Assembly: GCA_039190005.1 (NCBI GenBank)
Contig: JBCCYM010000026.1
Coordinates: 1-22,146 of the forward strand
DNA from: JBCCYM01 sp039190005
GTDB lineage: Bacteria > Pseudomonadota > Gammaproteobacteria > UBA12402
Length of the DNA: 22,146 nt
Direction: 5' to 3'
Every line of letters starts with the position of its first letter. Within the stretch, counting starts at the first letter, position 1. A program made the translations under genes and the position numbers. Positions 7,646 through 16,277 of the stretch are shown here, one piece after another. The notes below the pieces were generated by a model, which was not told the DNA's origin, searched no databases, and saw nothing but the letters and a program-made list of their open reading frames with translations.

Positions 7646-8476
7646 ATGAATCGAGATATTGATGGCAAGTCACCGCGATCATGGCGCGGTAAATTATTTT
7701 CTAAATTCGTATCGTTTCCGGAAACGCAAGCGGAATTCTCTCTCGCCCTGGAAAATGCCAGCAAAAATAATCTATTAGACGCGGATTCCATCAAAATGAT
7801 GAAAGGGGTGATTCAAGTCATGAATATGCAGGCGCGCGATATTATGATTCCACGCTCAGAAATGGTGATTGTCCAAGACAATGAAACATTTGATGAGGTG
7901 TTGGCAAAAATCATTGATTCCGGTCACTCTCGTTTTCCAGTCGCGGCAGAAAAAGAAGATAAAATTATCGGCATATTACTGGCAAAAGATTTATTAAATC
8001 ATCAGGACAATTATAAACTCGATGACATGATCCGCCCCGTCAGTTTTATTCCCGAGAGCAAGCGACTCAATCCTTTGCTGAAAGAATTCCGTGACACCCA
8101 TAATCATATTGCTATTGTTGTCGACGAATATGGCGAGGTTGCCGGATTAGTCACCATTGAAGATGTGATCGAACAAATTGTCGGTGACATAGAAGATGAA
8201 TATGATTTGGCCGATGAGGTTTACATCAACAAACAAGGGGAGAATAAATATATCATTAAAGCGATCACGCCCGTGGAAGAATTCAATCAGCAATTTAATA
8301 CCCGCTTCAATGACGATCAATGCGATACCATTGCCGGCCTGATCATGCACCACTGCGGCTATTTACCTAAAAAACATGAAACGATCACCATAGAAAAATT
8401 TCATTTTACCATTCTACAAGCCAATGAGCGCCGTATTCATTTACTTGAAATGACCATTGATGTTGATGATAAGTAG
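7646..8476 (+). CDS. ybeX: CBS-domain protein YbeX/CorC
   Basis: 276 residues. A short N-terminal segment is followed by two CBS domains (about residues 65-185; MIPRSEMVIV, SRFPVAAE, AIVVDEYGEVAGLVTIEDV) and a C-terminal CorC/HlyC domain (about 195-272). The family is linked to magnesium/cobalt efflux and, in E. coli, to ribosome metabolism. The present protein has no transmembrane domain, so it is the soluble YbeX type and not a CNNM transporter. It is the last gene of the block, 38 bp after ybeY. The apolipoprotein N-acyltransferase gene that follows in E. coli is absent; a minus-strand methyltransferase comes next instead. Confidence 0.93.
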   Translation: MNRDIDGKSPRSWRGKLFSKFVSFPETQAEFSLALENASKNNLLDADSIKMMKGVIQVMNMQARDIMIPRSEMVIVQDNETFDEVLAKIIDSGHSRFPVAAEKEDKIIGILLAKDLLNHQDNYKLDDMIRPVSFIPESKRLNPLLKEFRDTHNHIAIVVDEYGEVAGLVTIEDVIEQIVGDIEDEYDLADEVYINKQGENKYIIKAITPVEEFNQQFNTRFNDDQCDTIAGLIMHHCGYLPKKHETITIEKFHFTILQANERRIHLLEMTIDVDDK

Positions 8477-8525
8477 GTGAACTGAGAAAAATTAATCCTA
8501 AAAACCGCGCTCTATCCCTATCAGA

Positions 8526-9257
8526 TTATTTCGACGCGACAACGGCAATACAACCCTTATCATCAGAACCAAAGGTATTCGGTTTCTTAATATCGTAATA
8601 AAAAGCTTCGTCAATTGTGTAGTGATGCTCGACTAACAGTTGTTCTAAAAATGCCAAGGATACAAGATTTATGCTATCAGGAACATTATCGCTGTCACTT
8701 TGGCTAAGCTGATTGTCTTTAATACCATCAACAATCCCCGGCCAAGGCACACCTTGTGCCAGCTTTTCTTCATAATCGGCAACCAAATGTTTGAAAAGAC
8801 AGAAATGCACCGAGAGTGTATTGATAAATAACTTCCCGTCCGGCTTTAACGCGTCGTAACACTTTTTAATGCCTAACTCAAAATCTTCGCCAGATAAATA
8901 ATGCAAAACATATGAAATATGAATCGCGTCCAGACTATTATTTTCATAGTTAAAGTCATTCGGAAAAGCGCCTTTAACATAAGTTATCCTACCAGCCTGT
9001 TGTGGTGTTATAAATTCACGCAAACCATTTAAATGGGCTTGAGAAAGGTCAAACGCGATAATTTTTGCCTTGGATTTTTCTAATGCCGGCAATGTCGCCA
9101 CACCATAAGCGCAACCAATATCTATGATCGTACCAGCACATTTGACCACGTAATCGAGAAACGCCGGTGTAGAACCGTTGATGTCTGTGAACATGAAACC
9201 CATGTTATTTTCAGTAGCAACTCTACCGTCTATTTCATCAACCCATTGGTATTTCAT
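8526..9257 (-). CDS. Class I SAM-dependent methyltransferase
   Basis: 243 residues with a Rossmann methyltransferase core. Motif I is IIDIGCAYG (residues 44-52), the SAM-ribose acidic residue is Asp70 at the end of IIAFD, motif IV is SLDAIHISYVLHYL (about 108-121), and LKPDGKLFI (137-145) is the post-motif strand. The substrate cannot be read from the sequence. The ~100-residue C-terminal cap (with VPWPGIV and LLVEHHYTIDEAFYYD) may define it. AGG lies about 11 bases before the ATG. The gene converges with ybeX, with a 49-bp gap and no obvious terminator, and diverges from the acyl-CoA dehydrogenase-like gene. Confidence 0.85.
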   Translation of the reverse strand: MKYQWVDEIDGRVATENNMGFMFTDINGSTPAFLDYVVKCAGTIIDIGCAYGVATLPALEKSKAKIIAFDLSQAHLNGLREFITPQQAGRITYVKGAFPNDFNYENNSLDAIHISYVLHYLSGEDFELGIKKCYDALKPDGKLFINTLSVHFCLFKHLVADYEEKLAQGVPWPGIVDGIKDNQLSQSDSDNVPDSINLVSLAFLEQLLVEHHYTIDEAFYYDIKKPNTFGSDDKGCIAVVASK

Positions 9258-9334
9258 AGATCATTACCTACTTTAGATATATCAAAAATGCTCTTGCTGA
9301 ATAATATTTATACCGATTTTATATATTGTAAATT

Positions 9335-9362
9335 AGTATAGCCATTGCACGGCAAATAGCAA
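9335..9362 (-). promoter_or_regulatory. Predicted promoter for the methyltransferase gene
   Basis: Read on the minus strand, TTGCTA (9362-9357) and TATACT (9340-9335) are separated by 16 bp. This would give a leader of about 70 nt before the ATG at 9257. The boxes match the sigma-70 consensus at 4/6 and 5/6 positions. Confidence 0.45.
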
Positions 9363-9367
9363 AACAC

Positions 9368-9396
9368 TTGCCCCATCAAAGACCAGATGATAGGAT
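9368..9396 (+). promoter_or_regulatory. Weak predicted promoter for the acyl-CoA dehydrogenase-like gene
   Basis: TTGCCC (9368-9373) and TAGGAT (9391-9396) are spaced by 17 bp, about 32 bp before the ATG at 9429. Each box matches the consensus at 4/6 positions. Its -35 box begins six bases after the end of the minus-strand promoter proposed at 9335-9362, so the two would form a compact divergent pair. Confidence 0.35.
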
Positions 9397-9428
9397 AGTT
9401 TTTTATGATTTAACCACACAAAGATAAC

Positions 9429-10451
9429 ATGAACTTGCTCGCGTTTCACAGATTTCTTAAAACACAGATCACCCCTCAGGCTTATGGCATCTCGCAATCA
9501 ACACCTGATTTAAAAAAAGCATTCCATAAGATGATGGCACAAAAATTCTGTGGTTTGCATGTCAAAAAAGCACAGGGGGGTTTAAATTGCAGCACAGCTA
9601 AAATCTTTTTTTTCTGGGAATTATTGGCTTGTAGTTCCTATGATTTGGCATTTTTGTCGGTACAGCAGGAAGGTGTGTTACGCCAGCTTGCACAACAGTT
9701 TGACAGCGATAAAACCGAACAAACCATTAATGCGATACTCTCGCAACAACAGTTTATCGGTCACGCGATTGCACACCTGCTTAAAAACACCTCGCAACTG
9801 CACTGCGAGCTGCGTCATGGTGATTACTATATTAATGGTAAATTGGATTGGTTAACCGGTTATCAGATTTTTGATCGTTTTATGCTGGGATTTAAATATC
9901 AAGAAGCTATAAACTATTGTATTCTTCCTTTTGTATCAAATCCACCAACTTTGGAAATCAGCCCGCCTTTAGCATTGGGAACCGTACCATCTTCTTCAAC
10001 AGTATCACTTCGCTTTAATGATTACCGAATCAAAGGTAGGGATGTGATGCGGGCAACGATGAAAGGTAAAAGCGTGCCATCATCACTTGGTGTGATGGTA
10101 CATATCAGTCTAAGCTTAGGCGTGGCACGAAACGGGTTAATGATTATTCGATCGATTGCTAAACATGTTGATCACCCTTTTTATAAAAAATCCTTGGCAT
10201 TATGGCAAAAACATCGGGCGTTGAGGCGACAACTATTATCTACAACACTGACTGAAATCGAGGTATCAACGTTAAGAATAACAGCCCTGCGTCATGCACA
10301 TGATATTTTACTCTGCGCGACCTTATTAAGCAAAGGACGCGTGGCATTACAAGGCAGTCCGGTTTCATTACTGGGAAAATGGTTAATGCAGACAACGGTT
10401 GCCTGTTATCGTGACCAACATGTTAAAACCTTGGCTGAATTCGATTTTTGA
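9429..10451 (+). CDS. Degenerate acyl-CoA dehydrogenase-superfamily protein
   Basis: 340 residues, shorter than a standard acyl-CoA dehydrogenase (about 380). The N-terminal segment FCGLHVKKAQGGLNCSTAK followed by WELLACSSYDLAFLSVQQEG aligns by eye with the helical domain of the superfamily (GL-x-V-x-x-x-x-GGL...). YYINGKLDWLTGYQIFD corresponds to the middle beta domain (Y-x-L-N-G-x-K-x-x-I-T). LGVARNGLMIIRSIAKHV begins the C-terminal helical bundle. The usual flavin-binding strand (ALTEP-like) and the C-terminal GGxG...R segment are not recognisable, so FAD binding and catalysis are doubtful. It could be a diverged flavin-dependent enzyme of the DszC type or a non-catalytic relative. It lies just before the pyrimidine operon, with no evident link to it. 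Confidence 0.6.
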   Translation: MNLLAFHRFLKTQITPQAYGISQSTPDLKKAFHKMMAQKFCGLHVKKAQGGLNCSTAKIFFFWELLACSSYDLAFLSVQQEGVLRQLAQQFDSDKTEQTINAILSQQQFIGHAIAHLLKNTSQLHCELRHGDYYINGKLDWLTGYQIFDRFMLGFKYQEAINYCILPFVSNPPTLEISPPLALGTVPSSSTVSLRFNDYRIKGRDVMRATMKGKSVPSSLGVMVHISLSLGVARNGLMIIRSIAKHVDHPFYKKSLALWQKHRALRRQLLSTTLTEIEVSTLRITALRHAHDILLCATLLSKGRVALQGSPVSLLGKWLMQTTVACYRDQHVKTLAEFDF

Positions 10452-10499
10452 GCGTGGCTGCCAAAAATAAATTCTCCCATAAAAATTCACCGGTTTAGC

Positions 10500-10528
10500 T
10501 TGTAATCAATTTTGTTTTCCCCTATCAT
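10500..10528 (+). promoter_or_regulatory. Predicted sigma-70 promoter of the pyrimidine operon
   Basis: TTGTAA (10500-10505) and TATCAT (10523-10528) are separated by 17 bp, giving a start near 10535 and a leader of only ~16 nt before the GTG at 10551. That leaves no room for a pyrBI-type attenuator or a PyrR-type leader hairpin, so control would be at initiation or through the enzymes. TTGACA at 10529-10534 is a tempting -35 but has no matching -10 before the gene. Confidence 0.55.
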
Positions 10529-10550
10529 TTGACAAATCATTTAACAAGAA

Positions 10551-11648
10551 GTGGGAATATTGGTTTCTGATAGTGCAAGAACAGTAATAAAACCGGCAAA
10601 GCTGATTTTAGAAAGTGGTGAAATCTTTTCCGGCAGTGTTCCCAATTGGCAAAGCGATACTGTTTTTGGTGAAGCGGTATTCAATACCGGCATGGTCGGT
10701 TATGTCGAAGCCGCCACAGATCCTTCCTACACCGGTCAACTACTGAATTTTACCTACCCGCTCATCGGCAATTATGGTGTGCCCGGTGTTGACTATTGGG
10801 AATCAGATCGCGCCCGCGCGGCGGCGATTATTGTCTCTGAAGCGGCACATTTTTACGCCCATCACCAGGCGGGACACGCGCTGTTATCATGGTGCCAAGC
10901 ACAGAAATTACCCATTATGATGGATGTGGACACCCGCGCTTTGGCAAAAACACTCAGTCATAAAGGCGTGACACCGGCCGCGATTAGTTGTGATGGTCAA
11001 ATACCTAAACAGTTTATTGATATTAATAGCGAACATCTGGTACAACAAGTCTCCATTAAAGCACCAGTAGAATATGGCACGGGCAACAAAAAAATTATTG
11101 TCATCGACTGTGGTATCAAAAACAATATTTTACGCTGCTTGCAGCGTTTACCGGTGACCATCAAACAAGTCCCCTTTGATTACGATTTCACCGGCGAAGA
11201 TTATGATGCCGTTTTCATTTCCAATGGCCCGGGGGATCCGCAAAAGTGTGTTGAAACGATCGCGATTATCAAAAAAGTATTCGCCCAGGATAAGCCGGTA
11301 TTCGGCATCTGTCTCGGCGCCCAGTTGACCGCTTTAGCGATTGGCGCCAAAACTTATAAACTGCCTTTTGGTCATCGCGCTCAAAATCATCCTTGTCTGT
11401 TAGAAGGTACCGATCAATGTTTCTTAACCTCACAGAATCATGGTTATTGCATTGAAGAAAAAAGTCTACCGAATGATTGGCGGGTCATGTTTCGCCATTT
11501 GAATGATCACACCGTCCAGGGCGTTGCGCATAAAACCAAGCCATTTTTTGCCGTTCAGTTTCATCCGGAAGCCGCGCCAGGTCCGGTAGACACAGCATGG
11601 CTCTTCGATAAATTTTACCAAATGATAGTCGCAGATGATGAAAGATAA
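10551..11648 (+). CDS. carA: Carbamoyl-phosphate synthase small (glutaminase) subunit
   Basis: 365 residues. The N-terminal CPSase_sm domain (AKLILESGEIFSG...) is followed by a class I glutamine amidotransferase domain with nucleophile Cys254 (FGICLGAQ) and His338/Glu340 (QFHPE). It hydrolyses glutamine and passes ammonia to CarB. Segments such as CFLTSQNHGY and LPNDWRVMF recall the glutaminase domain of eukaryotic CAD. The start is either GTG at 10551 or TTG at 10560. The latter has a GGGA about 4 bases upstream, the former fits the promoter; either removes only non-conserved residues. It overlaps carB by 14 bp. Confidence 0.95.
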   Translation: MGILVSDSARTVIKPAKLILESGEIFSGSVPNWQSDTVFGEAVFNTGMVGYVEAATDPSYTGQLLNFTYPLIGNYGVPGVDYWESDRARAAAIIVSEAAHFYAHHQAGHALLSWCQAQKLPIMMDVDTRALAKTLSHKGVTPAAISCDGQIPKQFIDINSEHLVQQVSIKAPVEYGTGNKKIIVIDCGIKNNILRCLQRLPVTIKQVPFDYDFTGEDYDAVFISNGPGDPQKCVETIAIIKKVFAQDKPVFGICLGAQLTALAIGAKTYKLPFGHRAQNHPCLLEGTDQCFLTSQNHGYCIEEKSLPNDWRVMFRHLNDHTVQGVAHKTKPFFAVQFHPEAAPGPVDTAWLFDKFYQMIVADDER

Positions 11649-14600
11649 CATTAATAAGGTATTACTACTCGGTTCCGGCGGGCTGAAAATCAGCCAGGCC
11701 GGCGAGTTTGATTACTCCGGTTCACAAGCGATTAAGGCGCTGAAAGAAGAAGGCATCGAGGTGGTGCTGGTCAATCCGAATATTGCTACCGTGCAAACCG
11801 ATGACAGCATGGCTGATCAGGTGTATCTGCAACCGCTGAATGTGCAAACCGTCACCGCCATTATCGAAAAAGAAAAACCCGATGCCGTCTTGCTTGGTTT
11901 CGGTGGCCAAACCGCGTTGAATTTAGGCTTGGCCTTGGAAGCTGAAGGCCTATTGACACAACATGGCGTTAAGGTGCTGGGAACCGATGTGCAAACCATC
12001 CGACTAGCTGAAGATCGTGAACTTTTCAAAGCAGCGCTACAAAAAATTGATGTGGCTGTCGCTAAAAGCTTCTCCGCCACCACTGTCGATCAAGCCATAG
12101 CAGCCGGCAAGTCAATCGGCTACCCTTTGATGATCCGGACAGCATTCTCTCTCGGCGGACTCGGTTCGGGCATTATACAAGACGAAGCGGAACTCAAACA
12201 GCGCGCGCAACAAGCCTTAAGCGGTTCACCACAAATCTTGGTTGAAGAATGTTTGATCGGCTGGGGTGAATTTGAATACGAAATTGTTCGTGACAGTAGT
12301 GGCAACACCATTACCGTTTGTAATATGGAAAATATGGACCCGATGGGTGTCCATACCGGTGAGAGTATTGTGATCGCGCCATCGCAGACGCTGGATAATC
12401 GCGAATATCATTTCCTGCGGCAGATTGCGATCAAAGTCGCCAACCATTTTAATATTATTGGCGAGTGCAATATTCAATACGCTTACAATCAGCATAATGG
12501 CGAATATCGGGTGATTGAAATCAACCCCAGATTATCACGTTCCAGCGCCCTGGCGTCAAAAGCGACCGGTTATCCCTTGGCGTTTGTCGCCACAAAATTA
12601 GCGCTGGGTTATAAGTTGCACCAGATCAAAAACAGTGTCACCGAAAAAACCTGCGCGTTTTTTGAGCCCGCCTTGGATTATGTGGTGGTTAAAATTCCAC
12701 GCTGGGATATTCAAAAACTCAAAGCCGCTGAACGACGCATCGGCACGGAAATGAAAAGTGTCGGCGAAGTAATGGCCATCGGCCGTTCTTTTCCTGAAGC
12801 CTTGCAAAAAGCGGTGGGCATGTTGAATATCGGCGCCGATGATTTAAGCACCTATCCCAATACTGTTGACCATCCTGAAAATGAAATACAATACGCCACC
12901 GATCGCCGTTTGTTTGCCTTGTATCAATACTTTTTAAATGATGGTCAAGTTGAACAGGTTGAAGCCTGGTCACATATCAATCCTTGGTTTCTGCGACATG
13001 TGCATCAAATCGCGCAGTTTGAAAATCAACTACGACAAAGCACCTTAACACCCGAACAATTACGCCTGGCAAAAAAACTGGGTTTCTCCGATCGCGCCCT
13101 GGCATCCATTTGCCAGCAAGATACAAAAGCGATCCGAGCATTACGTTTGCGACACGGCATCACGCCGTATATTAAACAGATTGACACACTTGCCGGTGAA
13201 TTTGACGCGCAAACCAATTATCTTTATTTAAGCTATCACGCTGAACAACATGATGTCCAACCTTCCGAACAGCAGGCGATTATTATTTTAGGTTCCGGTC
13301 CTTATAGCATTGGTTCTTCAGTGGAGTTTGATTGGTCAGCCGTCAATACGGCTCGCACATTGCGACGCTTGGGCTATAAAACCATTATGATAAATTGTAA
13401 TCCGGAAACCGTGTCCACGGATTACGATGAATCCGATCGCTTGTATTTTGAACAGCTGAGTTATGAACGTGTCTGTGATATTGCTGATATTGAAAACATC
13501 AAAGGCATCATTGTTTCTGTGGGTGGTCAGGTTGCCAATAATCTATCATTGCCCCTGTTTGAAAAAAATTACCCGATTCTCGGCACCAGTCCCAAAGATA
13601 TCGCCCGCGCTGAAAACCGCGCCGTATTTTCTGAATTGTTAAACACATTAGACATTGATCAGCCGGCATGGACTTCTGTTTCCAGTCTGGAACAAGCGCA
13701 ATCATTTTGTCAACGTGTGGGATTTCCGGTATTGATACGCCCTTCTTTTGTCTTATCGGGCGCGGCGATGAATATTGTCGAAAATAAGAAAAGCCTGGCA
13801 AAATATTTACAGGAAGCCGCACACATCTCGCCAGACTATCCTGTTGTGATTACAAAATTTATTGAAAACGCCAAAGAATTGGAAATTGATGGCGTCGCTG
13901 AAAATGGTGACATTGTTATTCAGGCGATTTCGGAACATATCGAAAACGCTGGCGTGCATTCCGGTGACGCGACCATTGTGCTACCACCGCAAAAACTTTA
14001 TTTAGAAACCATTCGCCGCGCCAAACGCATAGTCGGCAAAATGGTAAAAGCCTTAAACATTACCGGGCCATTTAACACGCAGCTTATTGCGAAAGAAAAC
14101 GCCATAAAAGTGATTGAATGCAATGTCCGCGCTTCCCGCTCATTTCCTTTTGCCTCCAAAACCACCGGCTACAATTTTATTGAAATCGCCACAGAAGTGA
14201 TGTTGGGTGAATACACACGGCAGTATTATCAAACACTGGAGCTCGATCATGTCGGTGTTAAGACCTCACAATTTTCTTACAATCGCTTGAAAGGCGCGAA
14301 TCCGGTCGCTTATGTCGAAATGGCTTCCACCGGTGAAGTCGCCTGTCTTGGACAGGACTTACTTGACGCCTTTTATCGTTCATGGCAAGCGACGGATTTA
14401 TCGGTAGCCGGTAAACGTTTGTTTGTGAGCATCGGCGGCGATCAAAAAACCAAATTGCTTGACTATCTGTTACAGTTAGAAGAATTGGGTTGGGATATTT
14501 ACGCCACGGCAAACACCCATAGTTATTTAGTGCAACATGGTATCGGTTCTTATTTCATTTATAAAGCCAGTGACAATGTTGAACCTAATGTGACGTCATT

Positions 14601-14874
14601 GATCACTGAACGCAATGTTGATTTGATTATTAATATTCCACGCACCAAATATAATATCAGTGAGAAAAATATCAGTGATGGTTTTAAAATCCGGCGATTG
14701 GCCATTGACCACCATATTCCTCTGATTACTAATCTGCAAATCGCTCAAGTCATGTTGCAGGCTCTGATTAGTTTATATGGCAAGCCCACACAAGTCGAAT
14801 CCTGGCAATATTTTATGAAAAAATTACAACGCCCCGTGTCGCGACAAAATTTGAAATTGATCAATGACAACTAA
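11635..14874 (+). CDS. carB: Carbamoyl-phosphate synthase large subunit, CAD/Bacteroidetes-like
   Basis: 1079 residues, full length. Two homologous ATP-grasp synthetase halves (about 1-400 and 550-930) flank an oligomerisation region, and a C-terminal MGS-like allosteric domain (about 935-1079) follows. The subunit makes carbamoyl phosphate from bicarbonate, ammonia and two ATP. By eye it follows the CAD/CPS-I/Bacteroidetes type: VLLLGSGGLKISQAGEFD where E. coli has ILILGAGPIVIGQACEFD; SSVEFDWSAVNTARTLR where E. coli has QGIEFDYCCVHASLALR; GGLGSGI where E. coli has GGSGGGI; and PVAYVEMASTGEVACLG. It starts with ATGATG inside the carA end and overlaps pyrB by 11 bp. Confidence 0.96.
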   Translation: MMKDNINKVLLLGSGGLKISQAGEFDYSGSQAIKALKEEGIEVVLVNPNIATVQTDDSMADQVYLQPLNVQTVTAIIEKEKPDAVLLGFGGQTALNLGLALEAEGLLTQHGVKVLGTDVQTIRLAEDRELFKAALQKIDVAVAKSFSATTVDQAIAAGKSIGYPLMIRTAFSLGGLGSGIIQDEAELKQRAQQALSGSPQILVEECLIGWGEFEYEIVRDSSGNTITVCNMENMDPMGVHTGESIVIAPSQTLDNREYHFLRQIAIKVANHFNIIGECNIQYAYNQHNGEYRVIEINPRLSRSSALASKATGYPLAFVATKLALGYKLHQIKNSVTEKTCAFFEPALDYVVVKIPRWDIQKLKAAERRIGTEMKSVGEVMAIGRSFPEALQKAVGMLNIGADDLSTYPNTVDHPENEIQYATDRRLFALYQYFLNDGQVEQVEAWSHINPWFLRHVHQIAQFENQLRQSTLTPEQLRLAKKLGFSDRALASICQQDTKAIRALRLRHGITPYIKQIDTLAGEFDAQTNYLYLSYHAEQHDVQPSEQQAIIILGSGPYSIGSSVEFDWSAVNTARTLRRLGYKTIMINCNPETVSTDYDESDRLYFEQLSYERVCDIADIENIKGIIVSVGGQVANNLSLPLFEKNYPILGTSPKDIARAENRAVFSELLNTLDIDQPAWTSVSSLEQAQSFCQRVGFPVLIRPSFVLSGAAMNIVENKKSLAKYLQEAAHISPDYPVVITKFIENAKELEIDGVAENGDIVIQAISEHIENAGVHSGDATIVLPPQKLYLETIRRAKRIVGKMVKALNITGPFNTQLIAKENAIKVIECNVRASRSFPFASKTTGYNFIEIATEVMLGEYTRQYYQTLELDHVGVKTSQFSYNRLKGANPVAYVEMASTGEVACLGQDLLDAFYRSWQATDLSVAGKRLFVSIGGDQKTKLLDYLLQLEELGWDIYATANTHSYLVQHGIGSYFIYKASDNVEPNVTSLITERNVDLIINIPRTKYNISEKNISDGFKIRRLAIDHHIPLITNLQIAQVMLQALISLYGKPTQVESWQYFMKKLQRPVSRQNLKLINDN

Positions 14875-15793
14875 TCCATTATTTCAACACCCTATTATTT
14901 CATCGGCAGAACTGAGCCTGGAAGAGATTAATTTAATTCTCGACACGGCCGAAAAGATCAAACAACAGCCCATGCCCGATTATTTGCGTGGCAAACTCCT
15001 GGCGAGTTGTTTTTTTGAACCGTCAACACGCACGCGTCTGTCTTTTGAAGCGGCAATGACGCGTTTAGGCGGTCAAGTAATCGGTTTTGCCCAAGCGGAC
15101 AGTACATCCACCAAAAAACAAGAATCACTGAGTGATTCGATGCGAGTCATTGGTAAATACGTCGACGCGCTTGTCCTCCGTCATCACGCTGAAGGCGCGG
15201 CAAGATTGGCAGCGGAAGTGTGTGATAAGCCCATTATCAATGCCGGTGATGGCGCCAACCTTCATCCCTCACAAACCTTGCTTGATTTATTCAGTATTCG
15301 CGAAAGCCAACAACGGCTAGAAAATCTACATATCGCCTTTGTTGGCGATCTAAAATACGGGCGCACCGTGCACTCACTGGCAAAAACCTGCGCGCGGTAT
15401 CCAAATATACGTTTTTACTTTGTCGCCGCCGACGCCTTAAAACTTCCAGAACACATTTGTGATTTTCTTTATGAAAACCGTATTAAATTTTCATTCCATA
15501 CCGATATCAATGATATTATCAATCGCGTTGATATTTTATACATGACCCGGATGCAGCGCGAGCGTTTTGAAGCCAATGAATTTAACAGCATACAAACACG
15601 TTACCGTTTAACCGTAGACACGCTTAAAGCGGCCAAACCGACACTAAAAATCATGCATCCTTTACCGCGGGTTGATGAAATCACTGTGGAAGTGGATGAC
15701 ACCGCTCACGCCTATTACTTTCAACAAGCGGAAAATGGTTTATATGTGCGCCAAGCATTATTAGCCTTACTACTGAGACCGGAGATGATTTAA
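14864..15793 (+). CDS. pyrB: Aspartate carbamoyltransferase catalytic subunit
   Basis: 309 residues, the length of E. coli PyrB. The carbamoyl-phosphate motif is FFEPSTRTRLSFE (Ser54-Thr55-Arg56-Thr57-Arg58), the 80s-loop Lys lies in STKKQESLSDS, and HPSQTLLDLF, VGDLKYGRTVHSL and MHPLPRVDEI are all present. It transfers the carbamoyl group to aspartate, the committed step of pyrimidine synthesis. The sequence is of the E. coli (class B) type, which forms a dodecamer with PyrI, and pyrI follows one base after its stop codon. Unlike carB, it shows no special resemblance to CAD. Confidence 0.96.
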   Translation: MTTNPLFQHPIISSAELSLEEINLILDTAEKIKQQPMPDYLRGKLLASCFFEPSTRTRLSFEAAMTRLGGQVIGFAQADSTSTKKQESLSDSMRVIGKYVDALVLRHHAEGAARLAAEVCDKPIINAGDGANLHPSQTLLDLFSIRESQQRLENLHIAFVGDLKYGRTVHSLAKTCARYPNIRFYFVAADALKLPEHICDFLYENRIKFSFHTDINDIINRVDILYMTRMQRERFEANEFNSIQTRYRLTVDTLKAAKPTLKIMHPLPRVDEITVEVDDTAHAYYFQQAENGLYVRQALLALLLRPEMI

Positions 15794-15794
15794 C

Positions 15795-16277
15795 ATGCGT
15801 AAAAGCGGACAAAAAACATTATCGGTAAACGCCATTGAGCAGGGCACGGTAATTGATCACATTCCCGCCGGAAAAGCGATTCGTATTGTTGATCTATTAC
15901 AACTTACCGATCATAATAAGCGTGTGACCATTGGTTTGAATTTAAAAAGTAAACGCGATCAGTTTAAAGATTTAATTAAAATAGAAAACTATTCGCTCAA
16001 TGAACAGCAATTAAGTTATATTGGTTTGTTCGCGCCGCGAGCAACCATTAATCGCATTCAAGATTTCGCCGTGACCGATAAAATCAAAGCGGTTTCACCC
16101 AGCGAAATTAGCGGCTTAATGGTTTGTCCCAATTTGAACTGTATTACTAATAAAGAGCAAATCACGACCAAGTTTATTGTAAAAAAACGCGGCGGGCAAA
16201 ATGATAAATTACATTGCGCTTACTGCGAAAGAATTTTTTCATTTAAAGACATTAAACCTAAACACTACTCGACATGA
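15795..16277 (+). CDS. pyrI: Aspartate carbamoyltransferase regulatory subunit
   Basis: 160 residues. The N-terminal nucleotide-binding domain (VIDHIPAGKAIRIVDLL; LNLKSKRDQFKDLIKIE) is followed by the zinc domain with Cys111, Cys116, Cys141 and Cys144 (CPNLNC...CAYC). In E. coli the chain binds CTP/UTP as inhibitors and ATP as activator, and its zinc domain contacts PyrB. All four zinc ligands are kept, so the subunit should fold and associate normally. It begins one base after pyrB and overlaps pyrC by 4 bp. Confidence 0.95.
   Translation: MRKSGQKTLSVNAIEQGTVIDHIPAGKAIRIVDLLQLTDHNKRVTIGLNLKSKRDQFKDLIKIENYSLNEQQLSYIGLFAPRATINRIQDFAVTDKIKAVSPSEISGLMVCPNLNCITNKEQITTKFIVKKRGGQNDKLHCAYCERIFSFKDIKPKHYST

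Noticed and set aside
10529..10534. TTGACA as the -35 box of the pyr operon
   Set aside because: A 17-bp spacer leads to TGGGAA inside the coding start, with no -10 resemblance.
12120..13822. Several 60-104 codon minus-strand ORFs inside carB
   Set aside because: They are antisense shadows of a strongly conserved coding sequence.
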